Below are positions 34,743-47,138 of a stretch of DNA of 64,000 nucleotides, in pieces. The notes beneath the pieces are model-generated. The model was not told the origin of the DNA. It saw nothing but the letters and a program-made list of their open reading frames with translations, and searched no databases. The DNA lies in the NCBI GenBank assembly GCA_963969345.1, contig OZ017770.1, positions 3,419,246 through 3,483,245 of the forward strand, given 5' to 3'. Origin of the DNA: Turbatrix aceti. Its lineage: Eukaryota > Nematoda > Chromadorea > Rhabditida > Panagrolaimidae. Position 1 is the stretch's first letter; every line of letters begins with the position of its first letter. The position numbers were made by a program, and so were the translations under genes.

Positions 34743-35837
34743 GAGGAGCGACCAGAAAATGAGAAAATTTTCGCGTCCAGACACTACCCGACCCATGGGC
34801 TTTGAGTCATCAATTTATTCCATCCCTCACTCGGGGCAAACTAAAACAAGCACAACTTTGCATTCTGGTATACAAAAATTGGTCGATGTCAAAAAAAGAA
34901 ACAATCCTGGTCGATGACACTTTCAATTTGGCACGGCGTGAATAGGAAACTTGTGACCGTAGCGACAGATCACAATAGCACTTCACAACGCCAACATCGG
35001 CATGATATAAAAAAACCACTCGCTGAATAACACCAAATAAAACAAGAAGCGCATGATGTTTAATGGCTGCAAACACATACCCGGGAGGCGATAGAAAAGA
35101 ATATGGTGCCGAGAAAATGATCGCTGTGAGACTTTTGTGCGTTTGCGCAGAGTGTGGGAAATGAGCGGGAAGAGCGAACGTTAGCGAATGCAAAAGCAAA
35201 AACAGTTATGTCCGCCGCTATTGGCCTCCCAACCTCGCAGTAATCGCTATGTGAAGAAAACGTCTCCTAGTAGTGTTTTTTTTATGGCTTCTCGCAAAGT
35301 GCCCTGCTACGGCATCTGGACAAGTCATATCGCCAAGTTTCGTCTTCGTTTTTCTTGGATGTAAGCCTATCGTACTGTTGGATGATTCCTATGATGTGTA
35401 TCGCTGCTAGAAATGCGTAGGAAATTGGTTATGTCTTTTCCTCGTATTGCGTCTGTGACAACGGTACTGTCGTTGGGGACATCGACGAGGGCGCGTATCG
35501 CAACCCTGCACTAAAGTGCGGGTCGGGGGAGATGGACGAAGGATCGACCGGTGTTCGTTGATGAGTCGAGTCGGCAAACCCTCTTCGCAAGATGTAGTAT
35601 GCTCCCAAGGCACGTCATTCTTAGTTTATTAGATGGCAAGAGCTTATCAAATCCGGGCAAATTGGCGACAACAACATCAGCGATCATACGGTGTACATAC
35701 CAAATTTCGGCTTCCAATTTTATCAAGGTTCTATGCACAAATGTAACAAGAATTTTAAATTTTTCTGTTTTCTTTCTGTCTGTCTTTCCCATTGCCCAGA
35801 CTTGCCCCACAGTGCCTCAGGTATATATATATAATTC

Positions 35838-35843
35838 TTTATT
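35838..35843 (-). terminator. Poly(A) signal candidate for acetyl-CoA carboxylase
   Basis: AATAAA on the minus strand, about 225 bases after the carboxylase stop codon. Confidence 0.35.
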
Positions 35844-36066
35844 AGGAACCGTGACAGTCAACAAAAAGGGAAACAATCTAGGTAACAAAAATGACCCTCA
35901 AAACATCTTTTTGCATTTTGTTCTATGGATTTTCTGTAAAATGCCGAAAACTTTACAAAACTTGCACTGAAGGACACTTTGTTTTTGTCATTAAGGCCCA
36001 TACAATTGGCACGTCAGCAAAGACCAGAGATATTTGCTCTGTGATATAGAAAGGTCAATGGCAGTA

Positions 36067-39000
36067 TCAGAGATTCACTCGAACGCGTTCACGCACGTCG
36101 CCATCCATGGACTGCAGCAGTTCGTTGAAAATGTTCACACAATCGTCTTTCGTCAGCGAACGGAGATTTCTGAAAAGAACTGTTTAGTCAAAAATGATTA
36201 GCGTGAAACAAATCATACGAAAGAAGACGAAGTCTGATGTTCTGGGCACTCATGCGAGAAAGAAGATTGGAAAACGCCGGGCTATTAGCGTAGGCAAGAA
36301 GCGCGTTTGGAGTATACTCAAAACGAGGGCGGCCAGAAGTGATGTCGACGTTGGTTTCGTTACAATACCGAACGTGGGCTTCGGCGATGTTTTCGTCCAC
36401 CCAACGACAGCCAGCGCTCAACTGAGCGATAGAGACCGGTTCGTTGTTGCCGCAAACGGCAATGTAGCGACGAACCATGGACATGCGAGCCAGCTTTACC
36501 TTGAGCAGATTGTAGATGTAATTTCTTGACATATGCCAAGGGACTTGATCCTAAAAGCGATTTATTTTTGATTTTGCTGGGGCATTGACAAGAATTCTTA
36601 CATGAATGGCACCCTTCGCGATCATGCGAACCGTGGTATCGTGAAGATCAGCAAAACGAACGGCAATCGTGCGATAGACTGGCATCAAGAATTCTCGACG
36701 CTTCTCAATCTGTTTTCGAAGAACGATGGAATCGTCTATCGTCGCGTTTGCCAGCTTCGCAGTAAGCTCCTGGATTTGAGAATCGCATTTGTCCATCAGA
36801 GCATGGATATCGCGTTGTCGGAACTTGATCTCAACCATGCCTTCAGCCTCGAGCACGCCACCACGAGATTCAGGATCGGCAATCATCGTGATGCATGCGG
36901 GGTTGATCTGGGTGTCCAGAACAGCCCAGGCGCCACCACGCAACTCGCCGTGAGGCGGAATGTAGACGACGACTGGCTGCTTGTAAGACTGAAGAGCATC
37001 GACAATGGCAGCACCGAATTTGAGAACCATCTCAAACATGTCTGAAAAATATGGATTTACAGAAATTGCAAATATTTTTGAACTGCCTACCTTTTTGACC
37101 ACCACTGAAGCCTCTGATGTTTGCAAGGAAAACGAGTGGAAGACCTTCGCGGTTGAAGTCATTGATTGCCTCCGAAGTCTTGAATGCCGAGTCAGGGAAC
37201 CAAACATGCGCCGCCTGATGGACAGTCGTGGACTGAGAATCGGGTGCAGCTGGATCAGCGGGAATCTCGAAAGAAACAGATCGCGTTTCGACAGCAATCA
37301 CACCGATCGGAAGACCACAAATGCGAGCGCGGCCACAGATGATAGTCTTTGCCCATCCATCCATGACTTCGTCAAAGGAACCCTTGTCGAACAGGCCGTC
37401 GTAGTTGTGATCCAGAATAGTGCGCGGATCCGCGTCTTTTTTCGGGATTGTTTCAACAAGACGCAAGCCATCGTCAAAGCTGGGTGGCTTCATTTTCGAG
37501 AACGAAAGCGATGTTTGCGTCGAGTAGATAGTATCCGGAGAGACTGCGTTGGGGAGGTAGCTGACCCAGTGGGCAATTCTCGTGAGGCCTTCAAGATCGG
37601 TCTGGGCGACTGCGTGCGACACGCCGTTGTTATGCATGATCTGCGTGCCTCCCAGCTGGCCATTGGATGTGTAGATTTCTTTGCCCAGAAGCGAGTTCAG
37701 CGCAGCGGCACCGGTCAGGATGAGATGCGAAGGCTCGACCTGAACGACTCGGTGAGCAAGTCGCGCGACGTAAGCTCCGATTCCAACAGCACGACCCGTA
37801 ACGAGGCAATAAGTAGGAATCTGCTGATACGCTGCACTGGTCTCGCCGGCGATGAGTCCCGATCCAACCAGGTTTTCGACTCCAATGTCGTCTTCCTTGC
37901 CGATGATAGCGTCGATGTAGCACTTGCCGTCACGCCAGGTGGACTTGATCTGTGATTGAAGCTGAGGCGTTGGATTGCTCAAACACAGTCCTTCAAAGCC
38001 TTCCTCGGGTCTCTGAGGATCACGCCAGACGACGCCAAAGTCTTTCTTGACGTCCATTGCGAAGCCGATTCTTGCACCGCTGTTGGCAGCAACAAAGATC
38101 CACGGCACGTTGTGCTGTCGGCTGTACACGCTGGCTTGGTAGAAGAGATTGTGTTCACGCATTGAAAACGAGCCCATGGCGTAGGTGATGTCGTTTGCGA
38201 TAACAACACACGTCCGACCAGTTATGCAATCCGGCGTCCAGAAATGAATCTCCCAAGCGACCATGCCACGATCGTTGCAGCAGGTGACCGATCGCCGAGA
38301 AACTTCTTCCAGATCACGGATGACCGTGATTGGACCTTGTTCGTTGGTCAGTACCATCTCGTAAGCGCAGCAGAAAGCAGTTGGGTCGTCCGAGTGAAGT
38401 GCGCGCGCCTGCTCCGGAGTAAGCTGCTTTTTAAGTTGTCTAAAATTACAGATATCAGTTTATACAGCAAATAAACTGAAAAAAACATACTGGTAAGCAG
38501 CTGGATTGTTTTTCTCAAACTCTTTCCACAAGTTAAGGATAGAGTGGCTGAACACGGTTGGAATGTCGTAACAGAAAGTAGTGCCGATCTTGTGAGCCAG
38601 CAGTCTACGCTTCTGTCGCTGTACCTGACGGATACTTGGATGCTGTGCGCAAATTTTGAGATTTTCAAACCGGCATGAACCGGGATTAATGGCATGTAGT
38701 TCTTTGTTGACAACCTGGTATACGTTAAACTCAGGTATGGCTCCCGTTTCGTTAGAGTAGATTGCGCGATACGATTCCAAGGTGTGAGCATGCGTCGTGA
38801 AGAGTACCTCGACTTCTGTGATGCGAAGCTTCATGAGGGCGCGTTGGTACAGGTAGAGCTTCTCCTTGATGATGTTCGACCAGACGTTGATGCTCACATT
38901 TGGTCCATGGTCGACGCAAATCAGGATATGGTTACAATCATAAGTGACGATCTTGTTTTGATGTAGCAGTACTCGAACTTCATTGCACGCACCTGAAAAT

Positions 39001-42000
39001 ATGAAAATAAATCGCAATAATTTCAGAAACCTACATACCTTCGAGCACGTCAACAAATTTGTTGGAAAGTGATTCGCACTGATTTTTGACACCGTTGACA
39101 GCCTGCGGCGAGCTCATACGCATGAGATGACGGACGAAAAGCCGCTGAACGCCGTTGTCGTCAAACTTGAAGACCATGTAGGGTGAGTGATCAGCGGAGA
39201 TGTCAATGCTCTTGTCCGGCAGTCGGTAGAGCTGGAGCTTGAGGTCAAACGAGAACTCGTGCTGTGTGTAGATCGGTGGATTCTGGGGCCGCGAAATCAT
39301 GAGATCCACGCCGTCCACGTTGACTCCAGCCTTCTGAAGCACGAGCGCCACTTCGTCCCTGAGCGTGATGCCGAGCTTGCGAAGTTCGGGTTCCTCCATG
39401 TGCATGGCAGTGCTGTAGCCATTTTCACCGGAAGGATACGCGACAAAGAGGAAAATGTTGTGAGCGTGTTGTTCGGCATGCTGGGTGAGAAAAAGAATGA
39501 TTTCATCGCGTTTCAGGAGATCGAGTTTGCGCAGAACGCTCAGGAAGAATACCACGTCCTTGTTGTGATGGCAGCTGCTTTTGTACAACGGTGTCTGTTG
39601 GTTGATGTGGAACTTGAAGAAAGACGCATCGGTTTGGTCAGGCGGGCTCTTCAAGACCTGAATCTGAGCTTCTTCAACGTGAAAAGCAGACTTGATGAAG
39701 TGCTTGATGGCGTAGTGGTTGGTGACCGTATTTGGAGTGAAGAAAAACTCGTGCAGTACGGTCTGGTGTTCCGCGGTACCATTGACCTCCTTGACAATGT
39801 CCTTGAACATTATCTCACCTCCACGACCGGAACAGTCGGTGACGAGTTCCTGCAGATTGCGACGTGAGCTCTTGCGCGAAAGGTTGGAACACAGTTGGTC
39901 GTAGGACTGCTTCTTGACGCGCTGAAGCACCGAACAGGCAAAAACGGTCAGCTTCTCGGATTCGACGTTGAAGGAGCGCGAGAATTCCTTGAGGGTCGGC
40001 TGCAGCTTGACAATGTCGTCATCCGAGAGGCGCGACATGATAGCCTGGAGCAGCTGATTCTTGACATCAATTCGGGAATGCGAGTAGACCATGCGCACGA
40101 CTCGATCCCATGCATCGTCATTTTTGGCCGCGACTTCGGAGCAGATGTTAGCGACGCCCTTGTCGTAGGTCACTTCCTGAAAGATAAAGCAATTCTTCTG
40201 CTAGGAAAATAAGTTTTAAAAGTCACAAGATTGGCCGAAAATTTTGTACAAATGTTTGTTTTTCTCAAATTTTGTCATTCAAATTGTTTAACTGTAATAA
40301 ATTATCTCAAAATAATTCAAAATAATAAACCGTGAATTTCGACCAATCCTGACCGCTAGACCAAAAACTTACTTGGAAGTTTCGCTCAGTAGTGAGGTAA
40401 GTCTCAAAAAGCTCTTTGATGACAATGTGCCGATGTCCGTCCGCTCCCTCTTTGAAGTTGTCGCACACTTTTTGCAGCTGGTCAAAGTACGATCGATAGT
40501 TGACTGCGTCTGACGGGTTCACGGAGTTCAGATAACTTTCCAGCACAGCACCAAACTGTTTCGCGTCAAATGTGACATTTTCGTCGCTGATGAGGTCGAG
40601 CAGGCGCTCATACGTGGCGGAATGATTGATTCTGGATTTGACCACGTTCAGAACAACCTTTGAAAGAACAAAGGGCAGTCGCGGATCAATGAGGACGTCG
40701 AAGAGATCGTCGACGAGTCGATTGACGTATTCAGGGAACATGTGCTCAGGAACTGCGTATCCGCTGAGGATGTGGTTGCAGGACGAGACGAGATTCTCGA
40801 AACGGGTGCTGAGACGAACCTTGGTGCGATGACGCTGCTCTTCGGCATCGACCCATTCGGGGAATGCTTCTTCGTAAGGCTCAGGACGAGCATGCGTGAC
40901 ATCACCTTGCACGCCGAGGTTGGCAATGAGCGTGCCGGGAAACAGCACCTGTCCAGGACTTGCTACGGGCTCAAGAAAGCCGCCAATCTTTTTGATCTCC
41001 AAGTTGATGACCATCTTCATAGATTCAATCTCAGCGTACACCTCGCCAACTTTGACAAACTCTCCCGCTTTTTTGAGGAATTTTACCAAGCGACCGGCAT
41101 TGCTGGATCGAAGAATCAGCGGATCGTTTTCCTTGTCGAACACGGTCATGGTTGAGCCAATGAATACTTTGAAGCGTTCGGTTTCCTCGTCCAGATGGCA
41201 GTGGAAAGACTGGTCGGCGTAGGTGACCAACAAGCCGCCGGCAGTGTCCATCTGACGAACGGTAGTGTGCGTGACCGTGTTGTTAACGCTGACCACAAAG
41301 TCGCTTGGTCCATACCGGTTGACAAGTACGCTAAACTTGATGTTCTTGTGCACAAGTTCCAATTCCCAGGTCTCGGTGAGATCGGCGGTGGAAAGAATTT
41401 GTCCTCGTTGAAGCGAAGTCCGGAACTTGGAGAACACTTCGGCCATGCGAGAGTGAGCGATGACAGTCGACCCTACGGCGATTGTAACCGGAAGCGGGTG
41501 CTCCGGGCTGCTTTGAACCTTTGCAGCAATGCGTGCGTCGAGCCAGCCAGTGTGAAAAGTGTTGTTCTCAAAGTCAGGATCACGAAGCAGGCCGACGAGG
41601 TAGTTGACCTGAGACTGGAATGTCGCGCGTAGTTCCAACTCGTTCAGTGCGCACATGAGGGCAGCGATGGCTTCATGGCGAGTTGTGCCTTTTGCAAAAA
41701 GATGTCCGAACTGCGAATCAGCAAACTCGTGCACTTTTCCCGTACTGGAAACAGAGAAGTAACCCCATACGTTTTGATTCGACTGGAAGTTTAGCACTTC
41801 TACGCAGCCCGATGCAGGACGGAAGCCTTCAGCTGGATCTTCACTCGTAATTCTGGCAGCAATAACGTGGATGTTGGTATCGGTGCGAATCTGGTCTTCA
41901 GGGAGCGAAGTAAGGCCGTAGCGATCAAGGCCAAAAAACAGACGAATCTCAACGATGCGGTGCAACGGAATGCCCATGGCAACCTGCAGCTGGATGGCGG

Positions 42001-43450
42001 GGATGTTAATGTTGGCGATCATCTCAGTACACGGATGTTCTACTTGAAGTCGAGGATTGAGCTCAAGAAAGTAGTATTCTTCCTTGTCGGGCAGGTACAT
42101 GTACTCGACGGTGCCGGCGCTGACGTAGCCGACCCTCTTGGCTAGATTTACAGCGTCCTGCTGCATGCTACGCAGGATATGAGATGGAGCGATGCCAGCA
42201 GGAGCTTCTTCGATGATCTTCTGACATCTGCGCTGGATCGAGCAATCACGGGTGAAGATGGGAATGACGTTTCCGTAGCTGTCCGCAATGAGCTGAACCT
42301 CAATGTGACGAGCGTGCTCCATGCACTTCATGAGAAACACCGGACTGCCAGGGACTTCCGTCTGAACGCGTCGAAAGTTGAGCTCGAACTCGTCATCGTT
42401 GATGCACTTTCTGATGCCTTTGCCGCCGCCGCCTTCGCTTGCTTTGATCATGACCGGGTAGCCAATGTTGTTCGCTTTCAGGCAGGCAAGGCCTTCTTCG
42501 ACCGAGTTGACCGTTGCGCTGTTGTAAAGCTCCTGTGAGATATAGACATCTGAAGCCGTGGCTGACGAGGAAGAAGCGATGGATCCAGGCACGGTGAGGC
42601 CAGAGCCAGACCACTGAATGGTCGGAATGTTGACAGTCTGTGCGATGATCGTGCTGGCAATCTTGTCACCCAGTGCAAACATGGCTTGATGAGGAGGCCC
42701 GATGAAGGCGATGCCACGCTTGGTAAGTTCTTCCGGCAGCCTCGGGTTCTCGCTGGCATGACCCCAGCCCGCCCAAACGGCGTCGACTTTGTGAAGTTCA
42801 GCGTGCTCGACAATCTCATCGACGTTCGCGTAGTTGTTTGTGTTTGCGCCCGCAGGCGAGAAGACGACGTCATCTGCCATTTTTATGTATTCTAAAAATT
42901 TGCAAATATTAATTTTTTTCTAATTTCCGCATTGATTCGTTAGCGTGCGTCATTGGACAACGTTATTAGCGTGCAATTGATATTGATTAATTCGAATGAC
43001 CTTGCAAAAGTTCGACCTCAATGCTGACTTTTTCTCGCGATCTGGTACATGCGCAAGAGCAAAGGCAGAAAATTTATGTATGTATATGCGCAGCGGTGGT
43101 GGCGACACTTACCTGCTTTTGACTGAACTTCCTGTTCGGTGGTCAAACAAATGAACTTGATAATTCGATCGTTTTTGAAGAGTTGCATCAAGAGCTTTCT
43201 GATACTGAGAATGCATTTGACCGCTGCTATGCCGTTGGTGGCGACAAGGATCTAAAGGATGGTTTTGGTACACGTGTGCAGTCCACAAAGGTCACATCAA
43301 GCCTACCTTGTGTATTGGCTTGGCTTTTGCTGGATCTTCACAAAAGTAATCAACAAAGCAGCGGATATCCGGAAAGATTTTGTTTTGTTGATTGACTTGA
43401 TTACTCAAGTTACTAACGCGAAATGTCTGCATTTCGGTTACGCCGGGCAT
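36067..43450 (-). CDS. ACC: Acetyl-CoA carboxylase, multidomain
   Basis: Nine exons: 43307-43450, 43113-43251, 40373-42891, 39039-40200, 38491-38992, 37091-38439, 36602-37041, 36219-36550 and 36067-36169; 2229 aa. It makes malonyl-CoA, the committed step of fatty-acid synthesis (pod-2 in C. elegans). Biotin carboxylase comes first: TNGIAAVKC, NTNNYANVDEIVEHA, AVWAGWGHASENP, ATP-grasp loop SEGGGGKGIRKC, ELNPRLQVEHPCTE. The biotin carrier follows with EIESMKMV (Lys biotinylated), then the ACC central region, then the carboxyltransferase with VVIANDITYAMGSF, NSGARIGFA, NGQLGGTQIM and RGFSGGQKDMFEMVLKFGA. Only about 40 residues precede the first motif, so the long regulatory N-terminus of vertebrate ACC with its AMPK site is absent. 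The start chosen is the first ATG after the acceptor TTCTTCTAG; an in-frame ATG also lies upstream at 43489. Confidence 0.95.
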
Positions 43451-46400
43451 ACTTTGGTTGTGCCTAGAAGAACTGTAGTATAAGAGCATGCAGAGATTAC
43501 AAATTACACAGCAAACAAAAAATTAAACCAGGGACAATCACGCCACTACTAATGCTGGCAGATAGATAGATCGACCGATAGAAGATGGTAGTAAAAAAAC
43601 AGACACATGCATCAACTTAGCAAAAAGTCGTGGAGCCATTAGTCTATGGAACCATTTTTGTTATGCTTTGAAACTATATTCGAAACACTGTCAATTTGTC
43701 TTGCAGGAAGAAAATGGCATGATAATCAGAGAGAGAAAACAAATCACCTTTGGTGGTGACGTGTAAATTAAAAACAGAAGTACAATTTTTTTGGTCGATC
43801 TGCGATGATAAAAAATCCTAGCTGCTAGGGGAGGGGAGGGAGAGATCATTATTTCAGTTTTGCAGTTCGATCGCCAAAAACAAGAAAAGGACCGATGCGC
43901 GCTCGACATGACATGGATGACTCCAATGCGCAGAGGGCAAGAAGGGAATGACTCTCGCATAACCGACAAACTGCTGGCGCGTACGTTTCTAGGTCAGAAA
44001 ATTATCGTTGCGAGCTCAGACGCAGGACGTGCGAGCCGATCGGATGCGCAAGCGCTTTCGTCACGTTGTCGTCGTTGTCGTCCATGATTTTATGCGCTAA
44101 CTAAACGGCTGGAGAAAATTAATACAAAGAGATCGATGAGTGTGGCGTGATCGCGCGGACGCGTGTCCGTAAGTGCCATCATGCTGATCGCCAACCAACT
44201 CGATAATGAAGAATAAACTTTCGCTATTCTTCCTTTCTCCTTCGTTCTATGCCCCCAAAATTTCCTTGTCCATTTACAAAAAAAAGATAAAAAGCGAACG
44301 AGGTGTGACGACTATCAAATTCTTCAATGTACAGTGAAAAGTATGCTATCACTGGCATGCATCTAGAGCCAGCATACGAAACAAAAAAAAAGAAAGCGGA
44401 TTGTCTGCTTCGAAAGTGCAATGTCTATCGGCTCTCGGCGACAAAAAATCAAAAACATCAGCGCTTAGAAGATCGCATTTTTCGCCTTCTCCTAGCGAAG
44501 GCAACTATCTGGGATAGGCAGACTGATCCCGTGTTTTGCATTCCTAGTTTAAGGCCGGAAACCGACAACCAAGGCGACTGACTGCGTGCGGGAATGTAGT
44601 CAAAATTATTAATTGTATTAGACGTGCAGATTCCATCAGTGATCTATGAATAAGAGTGTAATCACGAACACTATCAAGAATCAGGTGACGTTTGTCGTCA
44701 CGACAACATGAAAACAACGCGGGTGGTAAGTAGTAGGTAAACTATGCAGAAGAAAAGAATTCAGAAGACAGCCATGACGAAAAAGAAAAAAATAACAACA
44801 AAATTCAGTTCGGCGAACGGCTACGGCTTGCCTTCTTGGAAAAAGACAACATCTTGTAGACGAGTGAAGGAGGAGAAGGAGATGAAAGTGATGTCCCTCC
44901 CTGAGGTAGAGGTGCCCGACGTCGACACCCGCGACCGGCCCTCTGCGCAAAAGACACTGTCACCAGCATGACTGCACTGCACGCTCACCAAAAAAGGCGA
45001 CAATGACACAACTTTGCATATATTCCGACCCTCGTAAATATACGCATAAGTGCATATCACACCTTGCAACTTAGAAACACAAAACTAACATGCCTCTAGG
45101 TTTGATTCATTGAAATAGACGATCTTCTGTGCATAGTAAACAAGCAAAAACGACAATGAAAAACGACGGTTAATAAGAAAGCGCTCAATAATATATGTAT
45201 GTGTTTTGAACTAATTTTGAAGCACAGAAAGTGTGTAATCGAACACAGGAAACGTTGCGAACGATTGAAAACGTGCTCAAGATAGGAAAAAGTACAAAAC
45301 AAAAATACGAAGCAAAAAATGGTGGCTGAAGGTGAGAAATGTTAACAATAACTTCCTTTTGATAACAAATGTTAAAAAAAGCGATGTATCATGCAATACG
45401 AAAAAAAATATACGTGAGTTTTTTCTTGGTTTCTAACCCTTTACACTTCTTTGTGTCTCTTACGCACTAAAAAGGCAAAGGACAAACCGGGAGTAAGTAG
45501 GTGGTATGCAAGAGGGAGGGATTGAGTAGTAGTCTCGATCAGACAGTACCGAGACGAGCAAAGGTTACAACTGTTCTTCACGACAATACTCAGAGCCGAC
45601 ACACACGTTAAACGCGATAATTTTTGTCTCAAAAGATGGCTAATCTGACGATGAAATAGATATAGTGGATATCCAAAGTCAAACGCTCTATGGAATGCGA
45701 ACGATCTTTTCCCACTCTTTCTCTTCTATCTTTCATACAACTTCTCTTCCTGTCACGCCGGAAAAACGCCTTTTCACTTAATCAAAATAACACAAAAAAT
45801 GTTGTTAACACAAACCTGTTTGTTGCATTGGCCTGGTCAGACCAAAAAGTGCGTAACGTTGACGTAGATTCAGCCAAACTCACCGGATGCAAGGAGGAGA
45901 ACATTCCCGCATATCTTTACTATAGATATATCTGTACTAGCTAAGGAATGTTATACACGTTTGACATTACACGTTTGCCTGCCTGAAATTTTTGTTAATC
46001 TCATTAGTATTAAGCTGATTAAAGAAAAACCACAATGAGTTCAATTACACGTATCGGAAGGAAGGCAAGAAACAATGGCTAACAAAAAAAGTAAAGCAAA
46101 TTTTCCCACTCCGTTTTCGCTGCAGGAAGCGAAATGACGCAGCAAGCACTAGCCGCTAGACAAGCCTGGCTAGTAAGTCTCGAGAGCGTGTACTGGGAGA
46201 CGACTTCTTTCTATGGGATGGACACATTTTTAAGCATTTAGTCGGTCGTATTCTTGCAAAACATATTTTACAAGGTTATATGAAGTAGTAGCCGACCCAC
46301 AGCCAGGAGAAGCATTCAGTCAAAAAAATGTACTCCCAGAGGGTACTTGTTTTTTCATGCGGTGTTCCTTTGTTTTTGATAGTGTGCAAATAAAAAAAAA

Positions 46401-47138
46401 TTCTCATTAAATTCATTCAGGATTTGAGGTGACCGTGACGGATGAATGATACATGCCAATTGACCACGGTGTTGTGAGCTGCCACTTACAAGCGTTTCCG
46501 GTATTGCATCACTCATGTACTCATCAACGCCACTTAGTATTACCCAGAGATATTGACACAGTCTGAGTCAAGGTCTACTGCGCATTTATTCAAGGGGAGT
46601 ATTCTTAACCAGGGACAATCATAGGTGTATCCGGTTTTACCTCAAGACTCTTCTTCTCTATAGTCATCACCCGAGGCTTCTTTAATTCCGAGCCCATGCT
46701 TTATAGTAGCAAGTGGTGCTCCCGGGACAATTGCTTTTGTCCTTGAGAACCTTTAATGTCCTGCTTCATTTTCTCATATCGGTTATTGGTTGCGTAACTT
46801 TTGACGTGTGACACCTTGTCTACGGTTCAGCGTGGTCACTACAACCTTAGTGGTTGTGATTTTTCATCTTTATATTTCACTGTAATAACCAGTTATGATG
46901 TTCATGTAAATTGATGCGCAAGAGATGATATAAACTTTCCCTTTACACTTGAACCCTTTTTTTCAAAAAGCTAATCAGATTCATGCTTACCTTGCATTGT
47001 TCCAGCCCGGACAGCGGAGGTTTTGGTTTTGTGTTTCTTCAAAATTTTTCTTTGCATATTGTAAAAGTTGTCCTTCACGCGTTTCGGTGCTCAGTCTTGT
47101 TCCTCTTTGACCTAGACAATTTCTGTTTTGCTTGCAGG
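43451..47138. other. 3.7 kb intergenic region between divergent genes
   Basis: It should hold the promoters of the carboxylase (minus) and the ankyrin gene (plus). A splice acceptor CTTGCTTGCAG ends one base before the ankyrin ATG. A G-rich tract GGGGAGGGGAGGG lies near 43829. Open frames are short, overlap on both strands and show no domain. I see no RNA gene. Confidence 0.5.

Larger units (their letters stand above)
33701..36066. other. Intergenic region rich in diverged repeats
   Basis: No gene seen. A block at 34026-34110 (GAATATGGTAAAAATAA ... GACTTTTGTGCGCTGACAG) recurs in diverged form at 35060-35150, and each copy is followed within 600 bp by GTTATTGGCCTCCTAACCTCG (34584) or CTATTGGCCTCCCAACCTCG (35218). 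Short open frames occur on both strands without domains. Confidence 0.5.

Noticed and set aside
34620..34805. Short frame with CPMPCEKCALC zinc-binding look
   Set aside because: The Cys pattern comes from the 23 bp tandem duplication, and no exon context supports it.
37005..37955. 316-codon plus-strand open frame inside acetyl-CoA carboxylase
   Set aside because: It is antisense to the well-supported carboxyltransferase exon; its composition is that of a shadow. The same holds for 39187-39867.
43820..43845. G-quadruplex at the GGGGAGGGGAGGG tract
   Set aside because: Only three G-runs of adequate length are present.
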